DNA of 64,000 nt. Source: Aureobasidium sp. EXF-3400 (taxonomy: Eukaryota; Ascomycota; Dothideomycetes; Dothideales; Saccotheciaceae). The DNA is taken from contig SWBL01000141.1 in NCBI GenBank assembly GCA_024195585.1, positions 53,782 through 117,781 of the forward strand, read 5' to 3'. Of the stretch, positions 33,201-42,931 are shown piece by piece (the first letter of the stretch is position 1; each line of letters begins with the position of its first letter). A program made the position numbers and the translations under genes. The notes under the pieces were generated by a model. It did not search any database, had not been told where the DNA came from, and saw only the letters and a program-made list of their open reading frames with translations.

Positions 33201-33469
33201 CGAAGGCAGGTCTTCCTTTCGAGGCAGTCAACCAGCGTGAGTGGATTCGACGACTTCGGGCATCCAATCCCGATCCCTCTCAAAATCCTTCGGTGAAGCT
33301 TGTCGACTTCTTTACAAACAAGTACGATAATGACAATGCTCGAGGATCATTGAAGTTCGCAACAGACGCTGCTCAGCGCCATTCTCCGTCCCTCGCGAAT
33401 GCTGGCGTGATCGATATCGACATCATGCAGAAAATCGTGAGGTATCTCGAGACAAAATATACACAGTAG
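30291..33469 (+). CDS. NRPS-like A-T-R enzyme (carboxylic acid reductase type)
   Basis: Two exons (30291-32327, 32375-33469) give 1043 aa; an earlier in-frame ATG at 30201 would add 30 residues, but 30291 has the better context (ACAATGGCC). Adenylation domain, about residues 40-560: A3 SSGSTGLPKPI at 211-220, GHYGATELGQ (A5), YYARLDDTLVLENGEK (A7/A8), and VKFRKTDKGTV with the A10 Lys. Carrier domain: DLFSLGVDSLQA near residue 595, with the phosphopantetheine Ser. Reductase domain from about residue 681: TGATGSLG NAD(P)-binding motif and YAQSK (Tyr/Lys catalytic pair) near 846. There is no condensation domain. The enzyme should activate a carboxylic acid with ATP, load it on the carrier and release it reductively as an aldehyde (or alcohol) with NADPH. 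Related fungal enzymes act on aryl or amino acids; the substrate here is open. The single intron falls exactly at the T/R junction. Confidence 0.93.
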
Positions 33470-33978
33470 AGGAGATTATCGTTATATCTTTGGAATCAAT
33501 TCACGGTTAGGAATTTGGTTCACGGATCCTTGGATATTTCAACTTGATAGACAGTAAGCAATCTCAAGTACAAGCGTGGCGTACCAATCATTGCACAACA
33601 CTTTTTTACATCATGTAGCGATCGCAAGACCCAAGCGAGGCCAAGGCGATATATAATGAGTGATAGAGAATAACCATCGGTCTGAAAGTTGGAAGTATGA
33701 GAGCGCCACTCGGTAGACGATGCGACTAGTCGAGACGCTAATACGAATTACAAGCACATCTTTCGAATCCTGCTAGATACTATAAAAGACTTGGAGTCGC
33801 CCACTGTGCTCCGTCTACTTGTTTCAACAATTTCGAAAGATCGCTCCATTCAACCCCGATCGATATACATAGAACAAAGTACTCCTACCCCTCCCATGTC
33901 TATGCAATAACCAAGGACCTCCTGCTTTGAAAACTTGATATGTAATCGACCATCAACTGACAAATCCAGAACCTAGTT
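33470..33978. other. Intergenic between A-T-R and GST genes
   Basis: About 510 bases holding the A-T-R 3' end and the GST promoter. I see no CTTCCGC copy and no other structure. Confidence 0.5.
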
Positions 33979-34897
33979 ATGGAAGGGAGATCAGTTCCAA
34001 GTACGACACTCTATACTGCAGAAACGCCATGTAATGTTCGGAATGCAAAGGTAACCATAATTACAACCTATGAAGCTCTCTTCCCAAATACTAATATCGC
34101 AAGGGCCTACATCTCATCACAGAATCAACTCCCAACGGCAAGAAAGTCCAGATTCTTCTTGAAGAGCTAAAGGAGGCATACGGACTACAATTCACTGCAA
34201 CTCTCATCGACATCGACACCAACGAACAGAAGCAACACTGGTTTCTGCGACTGAATTTAAACGGGCGCATACCGATCCTTATTGACAACAACGAATCGCC
34301 ACCCTATCCTGTTATGGAATCGACTGCAGAGCTACTCTATCTTGTTGACAGATACGATAAGGACAGACTGTTTTCGTTTGCAGATGTGCTCGAGCAAAGC
34401 GAACCTATACAGTGGTTACTCTTTTGGCAAGCCTCGGGTCAGCCTTATCAGAGCCAGACAATACATTTTTCTAGAGGAGCAGGAAGTGGTAATCCTTGTA
34501 AGCTGACGCGAAGTGAGCGCCGCTTTAACTTCGCTCTATGCGCACGAAATGAGTATAGCTAACGATTGACTCGATAGATGCTCTCAAAGGCTTTAGAGAA
34601 GAGACACTACGTGTCTATAGCGTGCTTGAAGATCGGTTAGCAGGACGTTTCACAGAATCAACTAGAGACTGGCTTGCAGGACGCGGGACCGGGAAGTATT
34701 CAGCGGCGGATATCGGGGCATGGCCTTGGGTGCGAAGCCATCGTTTCTGTGGAATTACCGGAGAGGAGATGTCCAAATATCCAAATTCACAGCAGTGGAT
34801 ACTTAGGATAGGGGCAAGGGGTGCAGTACAGAGGGCTTTGGGTGATGCATACGACAACGAAGCACATCCCGAGTTAGTCGTCTTCACACAGTCCTGA
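33979..34897 (+). CDS. Glutathione S-transferase, Ure2p/GstA-like
   Basis: Three exons (33979-34050, 34104-34497, 34578-34897) give 261 aa. The N-terminal thioredoxin-like domain shows LHLITESTPNGKKVQILLEELKEAYGL, LNLNGRIPILIDNNESPPYPVMESTAELLYLVDRYD; the cis-Pro (RIP) and ESTA glutathione-binding Glu-Ser are in place. The C-terminal helical domain has WLLFWQASGQPYQSQ, DWLAGRGTGKYSAADIGAWPWV and KYPNSQQW. This is the fungal Ure2p-like class. It should conjugate glutathione or act as a glutathione-dependent isomerase/peroxidase in the cytosol. Its position directly downstream of the A-T-R gene, on the same strand, suggests a detoxifying or tailoring role toward the reactive aldehyde product, which is inference. 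Confidence 0.85.
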
Positions 34898-35227
34898 TTG
34901 GATGGTATAGACGCTACCTAATACAAAGCTATGTCAGTCCTCCTGAAGAAATCTTTCCTGGGGCAACATTATGCACGGACGAGTCACAATAGCTACTCGA
35001 GTGGAGTTTCGGCTCTTTCGTAGTAGAAGTGTTTTCTTGAAGTCGTGCCACAACGTCGGAGAAGGGGTCATGATGTTTAGAAAGTTTGATTCGTTCGGGT
35101 TATGGAGGCGAGAGATAGGTTCAAAATCCTCGATACCTTGTCTTGCCACGATCCCTGTTCCTGCTCCCTCGGTTCCCTGCTTGACAATGATCATCTTTTT
35201 GATTGTTGAGGATCTGAGAGAATACTA
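34898..35227. other. Convergent 3' region, no gene seen
   Basis: About 330 bases between the GST stop and the 3' end of the small secreted gene on the opposite strand. The minus-strand frame at 34934-35194 lies downstream of the secreted gene's stop and is not supported. Confidence 0.4.
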
Positions 35228-35736
35228 CTAATCACAGCTTGTCGTGAAAGGACAGCAAGAACTAACGCATCCTGATATCATCATGAGGAAAACTTGATCT
35301 CAGACGCTCGAAGTTTGACTTACTCCCGTGATGAATCAATCCCTCACCATTGACCCAGTACTGCCAGACGTCAGTAAGAAGTACATCAAAACCATGAAGC
35401 CGATACCGACCGCGCATGCATCACCATCGTTGTGAACATTGTTCGTGTTTTGGTAGGTGCAGGCTTCAGCCACGTTGTAGACTACAGATATCGTGAGCAT
35501 TATATCGAGACTTCTATCCGATCTTCGTGTTACCGTCACCGAAACGGTTTGGGATTTTGTAGTAGTTGCCATTTGCAACCCAGGTTCCGTCAGCAGCCTT
35601 GTTGTTGGGACGTCAGTTTAGTTGCGACAAAATTAGAAGGACAGAAAAGATTGCTTCCTACCTGGGTCCATGCGTCAATACCGACGGCAAATGATAGTGT
35701 CGTGAGAAGACTAGGGAGAATAGAAGAGAAATGCAT
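35228..35736 (-). CDS. Small secreted cysteine-rich protein
   Basis: Five short exons (35736-35662, 35597-35534, 35481-35411, 35360-35324, 35271-35228) total 291 nt and encode 96 aa in frame. The start MHFSSILPSLLTTLSFAVG is a clear signal peptide, probably cleaved near GIDA|WTQ. The mature part of about 73 residues has six cysteines (EACTY, DACAY, GRCVSSCC, TSCD), an even number consistent with three disulfides, and the conserved-looking stretch NTNNVHNDGDACAYW. I do not recognise the family. Size, secretion signal and cysteine content match fungal effector or antimicrobial-like proteins; that role is inference. A TATAAG at 35826-35821 lies 85 bp upstream of the ATG. All introns have GT...AG ends (47-64 nt). 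It is missed by long-ORF methods because each exon is under 80 nt. Confidence 0.6.
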
Positions 35737-36367
35737 AGTGAGAGGACGATGCTGAGAGATGAATGGAAAGAGCTGATAGTGCTAGGTATACATGTAATTT
35801 CCTGTCGGAGGAGGACATCGCTTATATGCTGAACCCATTGCGACCGCAGTTGAGGGATTGACCCGATATTTCTGCCTGCACGACCAAAGGATTCCTTCCT
35901 TCGTGGTACGCTCACTTGAAAGCGTGCCTCTTTTGACGAGGAGGCGAAATTTAGGCTCCAACAAAGCCAACGCAGCGATACTATACGCACGTTCAGATAT
36001 TCCTACGTTCAGCTCCTTCGAAATGCCATCACGCAGCTGCGGGTGGTCAGGGAAGGACCGGTGAGCAGAACACGGTCACGTCTGTACTTTGATGTTCCCA
36101 GGATATCGCACGATCCGAACACGTGATTGGTCTCGCTACCGCATGCGTATTCAGTAAAGAGACGTACTGATCAATCTAAGGTGTTTCAGATATGCGGACA
36201 GTTGTTGGTGGCGCTTCCTCGCAACAACGGGGTACATAGTAATTGTAAGCTTCAAATCTCTTGACAATTCGAGATCTCGAACCCAAGGACGAGCACTCCC
36301 TTTGTGTCACAAAACTCAGTATCGCCGCTTTATCATCAACCAAGCATACAAGTCTGCTTGACATACC
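35737..36367. other. Intergenic, no gene seen
   Basis: About 630 bases upstream of the small secreted gene (TATAAG at 35821-35826, minus strand) and downstream of the unknown 474-aa gene. No other structure. Confidence 0.45.
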
Positions 36368-37792
36368 TCACCAATCAGGCACTAGGTAATACTTCTCCCA
36401 CCCTCTTTCAGTATCCGCATCTCCAAACTTGGCGATATCGTTCATCACTCCATCTGGACCCACCCGCCACTCCCCACTCTCTACATTATATCTCCAGCTA
36501 TCAAACACTCTACTCAGCCTCACACAAGTCGTCCAATCCCCAGAGAATGCATTAAAACCAGGTTGATACAGATCAACCGCATTATAAAATCTTGACATGT
36601 CAGACTTGCGAGCATAGCTATTGTTCCCCAGTAAGAAAGGCAGGATAAGTCGTGCTGAAGCTTCTTCGATGTTGTCGCTGCCGAGGTCTGTGTTGGGTAT
36701 GTATAGACCACATGGCACGAGGGGGAGTTTGTTGTAAGGTAGAGCAAAGGGACGAGTAGCTGTGTCTGCAGAGCTCACATGACCTCTGGCGTCAAGAATA
36801 CGAATCGGTGGGATGGTTTTGGTGTGGAACTCGTCTGTGATGGTGGCAAAGATGTTGTCTGATGCAAAATCTTCTGGGTTTGGAAGGGAGATGCCGGGAG
36901 CGATGAAGATGAAGTTTGGTCGACGAGCTTTGCTCAAAAATGCTCTTGCGAAACACTCTCGAGGTATGTTGGTGGTGTCAAGGACATGCTCTTCGATGAT
37001 TGGGCTCTGATGTTCTTCGAGGTCTGCTTGCGCATTCCCACGGGACTCGATGGCTTGCACTAGACCATTGAACGCATTGATCGTATCTTGCAATTGTCCA
37101 TCGCTGAACCGAACCGAGACCCAAGGATGATATATCTCATTGTCAGCTGTTGTGTGTTTCGGCCTCGCTTGGATCTTCCCATCGTTGATCATGTCAATCC
37201 AGGCACTGAGGATGGTCTCGAGAGGTTGCCATGGGGGTGGATGGTCCTCACATCTGGTCCTTTCATCATCGGCGATATCACTTTGAACGATGGCCTTGAA
37301 CGTGTGTTGGTCATAACTATCATCATCAGCTTTGTGCAACATGTCAATCATCATGTATATACAGTAAACGCACTTCAATCCATCAGCATGACCTCCAAAC
37401 CCAACATTCATCGGATAAAGTGTGAAAAACCGCAGCTCCTCGCCTTCTTCAGCCATATCCGGAGAATGGTCTTCCCAAAGTTGCTCAGGCGAGCTCAAGC
37501 GCGATACCCAATAGAAGAAGGCCATGGCCTCTGTAACATCCCAAGCTCGCTCCAGGAATTCCACGACGCTGTCGTGCAGATTCTCGCGCTGCTCATCAGC
37601 CTCATCGCTGTGAGTGTCGAACCAAGTACGCCGCGGTAGTTCGGCAGGGGTTAGCCCAGAAGCAGTCCAGCCATGTGCGACAATGTAGTTGTGGAGGGCA
37701 GCGCATCTTTCGTGATCTAGTCCGTCGGTTTGGCGCGGTGGGTTTGAGGTCGTGACTAACCAATTACTTATATCAGCATATGTGGTCATCAT
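36368..37792 (-). CDS. Hypothetical fungal protein, 474 aa
   Basis: An uninterrupted single-exon frame, acidic and Trp-rich, with no signal peptide and no membrane segment, so probably cytosolic or nuclear. Notable blocks are RTWFDTHSDEADEQRENLHDS..., FYWVSRLSSPEQLWEDHSP, GFGGHADGLKCVYCIYMMID, RPNFIFIAPGISLPNPEDF and GDWTTCVRLSRVFDSWRYN. Two adjacent Met codons start the frame; either may be used. I do not recognise a family. The composition and block structure are those of a real protein, and the strong antisense frames (for example 37088-37639) are its shadows. Confidence 0.75.
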   Translation of the reverse strand: MMTTYADISNWLVTTSNPPRQTDGLDHERCAALHNYIVAHGWTASGLTPAELPRRTWFDTHSDEADEQRENLHDSVVEFLERAWDVTEAMAFFYWVSRLSSPEQLWEDHSPDMAEEGEELRFFTLYPMNVGFGGHADGLKCVYCIYMMIDMLHKADDDSYDQHTFKAIVQSDIADDERTRCEDHPPPWQPLETILSAWIDMINDGKIQARPKHTTADNEIYHPWVSVRFSDGQLQDTINAFNGLVQAIESRGNAQADLEEHQSPIIEEHVLDTTNIPRECFARAFLSKARRPNFIFIAPGISLPNPEDFASDNIFATITDEFHTKTIPPIRILDARGHVSSADTATRPFALPYNKLPLVPCGLYIPNTDLGSDNIEEASARLILPFLLGNNSYARKSDMSRFYNAVDLYQPGFNAFSGDWTTCVRLSRVFDSWRYNVESGEWRVGPDGVMNDIAKFGDADTERGWEKYYLVPDW

Positions 37793-38120
37793 GCTATCTG
37801 CGATGGTGAGTTGATAACAAGATCAAGGCACTGCATTTGTACTCAGAAGCTTCCCAGAAGATCGACAGGGCGTGGCGTCGTGGTTGAGTTTAGTGGAACT
37901 TTTAGCGACACAGGCACGGTAGCGCGACTCGGGGTCCATCCGTCCAAGGAGATACTAACATATGAGACGTTTTACATGGTCACGTTATTTGCTGTAGTAG
38001 CACTTCATTCAAAGCATGGGACCAACGCGTCTCTGGCCACGACGGCATCTGAACAATTCTCACGTCCATCCATCTATTGTCAAAGGGATTGCTAAGCTCT
38101 CAAACCTGCTTAGAAGTCTA
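37793..38120. other. Intergenic, no gene seen
   Basis: About 330 bases upstream of the unknown gene and downstream of the SDR. No further structure. Confidence 0.45.
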
Positions 38121-38996
38121 CTACCTCGCGGTAATGCCTCCATCAACACTAATCACACCACCGGTGATGAAATCGTTCTCCAGCAAGAAATCCACAGCCT
38201 TTGCGACGTCGGCACATTTACCAATTCTGTTCAGCGGATGCATGGCAGCTGCTTGTTCTCTTGTGTATGCTCCGCCGTTGTAGCTCTCCTCCAACACAGG
38301 CATGCCCGAGTCGATGACACCGGGCGCAACAGCAGAGATGTGAATGCCTTCGCTAGCGTATTCAAGAGCCGTTGACTTGGTCAAGCCGATGATCTATGCC
38401 TGTCAGTGAGGATTCGGAGGACGAGGTGTGCAAGGGACTGACAGCGTGCTTGGTGGACGAGTATGGGGCGGCGTAAGGCACACCGATGAGACCGGACATG
38501 CTGGCCATGTTGATGATGACACCTCTTTTGCCGGCATCTCCCTGCTTGTCCTGTTTCAACATCATTTTGATCTGCTCTTGCATGCACAAGAAGGTGCCTT
38601 TTTGGTTGACATTATACATGAAGTCCATATCATCGAGCGGAGTGACATGGAATGGCATGAAAGTACTCGACATGCCGGCGTTATTGACAGCTGCGTCGAG
38701 GCGGCCATGTGTGTCGAGGACATGGTTGTGTAGAGCAGCGATTGACTCCTGACTCGTGACATCGACAGGATGAAATGATGCAGTGCCACCGCTTTGGATG
38801 ATGGATTCTACGACCTGCAGAAACTGTCGTCAGAATTGTTCATGTCCAAGTCGATTCTGGGACCGACCTTGTTGCCCTTGTCTTGGTTCCTGCCTGTGAC
38901 AATGACAGTCCAGCCCTTCTTCGCAAGGTGCTCGGCTGTTTCTTTGCCAATGCCGGTTGTCGCACCGATGATCAGACAAGTTCTTTTTGTAGCCAT
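38121..38996 (-). CDS. Short-chain dehydrogenase/reductase (classical, FabG-like)
   Basis: Three exons (38996-38868, 38814-38443, 38393-38121) encode 257 aa, the normal size of a classical SDR. Motifs: LIIGATTGIGKETAEHL (TGxxxGxG coenzyme site), NNAGM after the first exon, Ser in NMASMSG, YSSTK in PYAAPYSSTKHA (catalytic Tyr/Lys), VAPGVIDSGM, and the C-terminal FITGGVISVDGG. The Arg in VTGRNQD after beta-2 favours NADP(H). It should reduce a ketone or oxidise a secondary alcohol in the cytosol. No neighbour clearly defines the pathway. Confidence 0.92.
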
Positions 38997-39448
38997 GATT
39001 TTCTGTTTGTGGAGGGAAGGGAGAGTGAAGGTATCTTCGACATGCGAGATAGCACGATAATATAGATTCAGCGAGTGCAAGTGGGGCAAGGGTCCAATCG
39101 ACAGGCCTCATAATCAGGCTGCAGTCAGGCTGCAGGCGCTATCCGACCAGATGATTACGGCACTCTGGACTAATTGATTGATAAACCAGGCTGATGCGCT
39201 GACGCCAAGAGAAATAGATTTGATGCAAATATGACTCGGCCGTGATGTACAAAGAAGGAAATTCCACAGCCGTCGACCGTGCGAGAGAATGACGGTACAA
39301 GAAGATTAGGACGAAAGAAAAGCACGCTGTCTGCAGACGTGGAGGGGTATACAGAAAGGATCCACGTTCTGTTGGCCTGTTTGGGCCGTATTGAGCAAAT
39401 AGGGTGTGACAAGAGCGCAGACGCTCAGGGTCTCGAATTTGTGAAGCG
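38997..39448. other. Intergenic, SDR promoter and kinase 3' region
   Basis: About 450 bases. No gene is visible; a direct repeat CAGTCAGGCTGCAG-like pair near 39115-39135 (AATCAGGCTGCAGTCAGGCTGCAGG) is the only local feature. Confidence 0.45.
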
Positions 39449-40575
39449 TCAAGTGGCCGTCGTAGCCTGGCTTTTGGCTTTCGAGTCCATGTTGACATCG
39501 CCGTCCTTGTCTCTGGGTGCAGCGGTATCGACACGCTCGGGGCGGTGAGACTGGGCGCCGTCCATGATACCCATACCGCCACCTGCTCTGAGTTGGTTGA
39601 TAGCGCGAACAGTGTCGATGGCTTTGTGTAGGGTTCTTCTGGCGTTGAAGTTCTTCTTGACGGTAGGCAGCAGATCCTCGGTGCCTCTGTCGTGGGCGGG
39701 ACCAGCGATCCAGTCGTGACTCAGAGCTTCGTGGGACGTCATGCGTTTCGTAGGGTCAATGGTCAGGCAGCGCTTGATGAAGGCTCTGGCAGACAGCGAG
39801 ACGCCGCGCCAGTATTCGAGGGGTGTGAAGGAGTAGTCGGCGACGAGAATGGCTTGCATCTCTTCGAGGTTGCTGTCTCGGTCGAAGGGCGTGTAGCCGC
39901 AGAGGAGGAAGTAGGTGATGACGCCGATGGCCCAAACGTCACTGTCAGAGTGTTAGCAGGCACAGAGTGAGGTGAGAGAGTGACTGATGCTTACACAGGC
40001 TTGCCGTGGCCGCTCTTGTTGAAGATCTCGGGAGCCATGTAGCCAGGAGTTCCGCAGGTCGTGGTCAAGACATGGAACTGCTCCTCGTCCATGATGCGCG
40101 ACAGACCAAAGTCAGCAATCATGAGATCTGCGTTGTCTTCGGGGGTGCGGAACAACAAGTTCTCGGGTTTGAGGTCGCGATGCACAATGCCGTGGTCGTG
40201 GAGGTATGCGACGGCCGACAGAGTGGCACGGATAAGATCTGCAGCATCGCTCTCGTAGTAGGAGCCTTTGCGACAAATGCGATCGAACAACTCGCCGCCA
40301 AGGGCCAGGTCCGTCACGAGGTACAGGTTGTTCATGGTCTCGAAGTAGTCGACCAAGGTGAGAATGTTCTGGTGGCCCATGGACACGCGCTTGAGGACGG
40401 CGATCTCGTTGCGCACCATGTGCTCGCGACCGGCCATCAGCCGCTTGTTGATGACCTTGGCAGCATAGTAGCGGCCAGTATCGATGTGCACGCACTCCTT
40501 GACGACCGAGTATGATCCAGCGCCGAGTGTCTTTCCCGTCTTGTAGCGACACGGTTGGATTTGAGCTTGTGACAT
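39449..40575 (-). CDS. Calcium/calmodulin-dependent-type Ser/Thr protein kinase
   Basis: Two exons (40575-39995, 39941-39449) give 357 aa. Kinase landmarks: glycine loop GAGSYSVV (residues 18-25), Lys40 in AAKVINK, catalytic loop VHRDLKPENLL (Asp134), IADFGLSR (Asp155), activation segment TTTCGTPGYMAPE with a CaMKK-phosphorylatable Thr, and DVWAIGVITYFLLCGYTPF across the splice. After the catalytic core, KKNFNARRTLHKAIDTVRAI is a basic amphipathic stretch in the place of the CaM-binding/autoinhibitory helix. Size and layout match fungal CaMK I-like kinases (Cmk family), which act in calcium signalling, growth and stress. An upstream Met (40605) would add 10 residues. This looks like a conserved core gene. 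Confidence 0.93.
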
Positions 40576-41383
40576 GGTCGTTGTGGTGAGCTGTAAGCTG
40601 AGCACGTGGGTGAGACGCTCTTTCTACAGCAATCGCAAGGGTGGGGTTGTGATCAGGAGAGGACGGAAGGCTAGAGAGTCGCGTTTCGCTTGGACAGATG
40701 TATGAATGCGTCAAAGAACTGCAATTGGCGTCAAGAGTTATCAAAGTCTCGTCCGAGGTCAGAAGAGGCTTGTTCGGCGAAGAAGAGGTCGAGTCAAGTT
40801 TTGGGCAAGAAGGAAGGATTGACACGGCACGAAAGCTGATGCTTGCCCGGTGCTTGATCTGCATCCCGCTTTGCTTGGCTTCTCCGAACGCGCGGGGGTC
40901 GCTCCTGAGTCCTGCCAAAAACACGACCCTGTTTTCTCGCCCGTCACTCGCTGTCTTTCTATTCCAGTTTGCCAACCTGCAAATCATGCTGGTGTTTCTG
41001 TCGCATTTGTTAGCTCACCTGATGTCGTAGGCGGTAGAGATGGCTATAAAACATCCAGCCAAGTGCTTGGCCAACTTCTGCATAGCTGTTTGCGGAGCAT
41101 CACTCGCTGCATCACGAGTGCCAGATGGTAGACCGTAGGTAGTCTAGCTTCAGCTCTGTTATGCACACTATTCCAGGTACAGTATCGATATGAGTTTCTG
41201 TTCAAGCCACACGGTCGCTGCATCACTGCCCTCCTGCCTCATCAGCGATCAACATCCTCTTGGCTCGTCGCTGCCTGTTCTTTGTCTCCTTCCCAAACAC
41301 TGCGACATGCGACCGCGCCTTTCTCATCTGCCCAACATCAGCCTTTCCCTCTACCTATAACCTCACCCCTACAAAAACCTATC
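40576..41383. other. Divergent promoter of kinase and App1-like genes
   Basis: About 800 bp between two divergent core genes, pyrimidine-rich on the plus strand before the App1 start. The antisense-type frames here (for example 40850-41131) have no features. Confidence 0.5.
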
Positions 41384-42778
41384 ATGAGCTCTCTGGAATC
41401 ATATCTGCGCCCCGCGCTGGAAACTGCTCAGGACGCTCTTGTCACGGTCGTCGATAGCCTTCAACTTCGCAAAGACGCCCCCTTCTCACCGGACATTCCC
41501 AAAGAGCTTCTGGAATCCATGCCTGATCTCTCGGGTCGCCTTCTGTTGACCTTCCCATGGACCAAGCCTAGAGCTGTCGATCCTTCGCAGCACAGTGTTT
41601 GGATTCTTGACAACACTGCCTATCGCGTCCAACCGTACGCTCGTCTCTCCAGCTGTCTGCGTCTCCCACTGACTGATATCAGAAGCCAAGACAAGAAAGT
41701 CGACAAGCACAAGGCTGATCCGCAACTCATGGCCGCTCTCAACGAATCCTTACCTCGCCCGTACTGGGAAGTCGAGTATGTGGCTGCCTACTTCTCCCGC
41801 GAGACCTGCCGCGACGCATCGCACGTTATCGCCGACATTGCTCGTCTGGTCGGTCTTGTCAGGGGAACAGCAAGCGAGGAAGAGTGCTTGGGCGAGATCA
41901 AGGACAAGCTCGACATTACACCTATCAAGAAGCGCCTCGAGCCCTTTCTGAACCCTATCCTGCCTCGTCATAGCATCCGCGTCAAGATCGCCGATACCGA
42001 GATCCAGACTCTTGGGCCTTCATCGTCGTCGGGAATATCCTCTGACCTGCTCCGCTTGCACTTCGACGCTCCTGCTGGCACACAAATTACCACGACACCT
42101 AATCCGAACCCATCACCTTCTTTCGCAATCCCTGGTCGCACCGTCCTAGCCGAGCCTACGGGCTGGGGAGTCATCTCGGACATTGACGACACGATCAAAA
42201 TCACTGGCACTCTGTCTCCCATCGCTGTCCTCAAGTCGACCTTTATCGACGCACCTACCCCAGTCTCAGGAATGCCCGAACTGTATGCCGACTTGGTCAA
42301 ATTCCTTGCCGATCCTGTCTTCTTCTACCTCTCTGGCTCTCCATACAATTTGTATCCCTTCTTGCGCAACTTCCGCAAAGAGCACTTCCCTGACGGCACT
42401 ATGATACTCCGTGATGCTTCCTGGCAGAATCTGGGCGGTCTGATCAGCAGTCTGTCCATCAACGTCCAAGAGTACAAGGTCGACAGACTCGAGAAGATGC
42501 ATACGTGGTTTCCCAATCGCCAGTTCATCTGCGTCGGCGATAGTACACAGAAAGATCCGGAGTCCTACGGTGACATTGCTAGGCGCCATCCTGGTTGGAT
42601 CAAGGCCATCTACATTCGTCGTGTTCCTGACGAGAATGAAGTGCAAGGTGCTCTCAACCCCAACAGAAACTCAAACAAGCGGTTCGAGGCTGCCTTCAAG
42701 GGACTGGACCCAAAAATGTGGTTGGTCTTTGACGAGGCTGATGAGGTGAGGAGGAATGTCCAGTTGCTGGTGAGGTGA
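41384..42778 (+). CDS. APP1: App1-type phosphatidate phosphatase
   Basis: A single exon of 464 aa. The catalytic domain contains the haloacid-dehalogenase-like signature D-I-D-D-T (Asp266 to Thr270, in VISDIDDTIKITG), followed by SGMPELY, FFYLSGSPYNLYPFLRNF, and FICVGDSTQKDPESYGDIARRHPGWIKAIYIR, all diagnostic for the App1 conserved domain. The N-terminal half (KELLESMPDLSGRLLLTFPW...) also matches fungal App1 proteins. The enzyme dephosphorylates phosphatidic acid to diacylglycerol and in yeast associates with actin patches and endocytosis. The frame is open 34 codons upstream but without an ATG there; ATCATGAGC at 41384 is the first Met. Probably a core gene. Confidence 0.93.
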   Translation: MSSLESYLRPALETAQDALVTVVDSLQLRKDAPFSPDIPKELLESMPDLSGRLLLTFPWTKPRAVDPSQHSVWILDNTAYRVQPYARLSSCLRLPLTDIRSQDKKVDKHKADPQLMAALNESLPRPYWEVEYVAAYFSRETCRDASHVIADIARLVGLVRGTASEEECLGEIKDKLDITPIKKRLEPFLNPILPRHSIRVKIADTEIQTLGPSSSSGISSDLLRLHFDAPAGTQITTTPNPNPSPSFAIPGRTVLAEPTGWGVISDIDDTIKITGTLSPIAVLKSTFIDAPTPVSGMPELYADLVKFLADPVFFYLSGSPYNLYPFLRNFRKEHFPDGTMILRDASWQNLGGLISSLSINVQEYKVDRLEKMHTWFPNRQFICVGDSTQKDPESYGDIARRHPGWIKAIYIRRVPDENEVQGALNPNRNSNKRFEAAFKGLDPKMWLVFDEADEVRRNVQLLVR

Positions 42779-42931
42779 TCGGTTTCCGCTTTCCTTCGTC
42801 ACACCGTTGAGACTGCGCTTCGCTTTGCGATTGTTTGATGGTTCTACATGGTTACGGCTATGATTACAGGCTTCGAACACTATCATCCCTCAGTATTGTG
42901 TCGTATCTCATATGCTCTCGTCATCAGTGTC

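Noticed and set aside
37088..37639. 183-aa plus-strand open frame
   Set aside because: Antisense to the 474-aa unknown protein, whose composition is far more protein-like.
40006..40515. 169-aa plus-strand open frame
   Set aside because: Exactly antisense to the kinase catalytic domain; composition (Val/His/Ala-rich) is that of a codon shadow.
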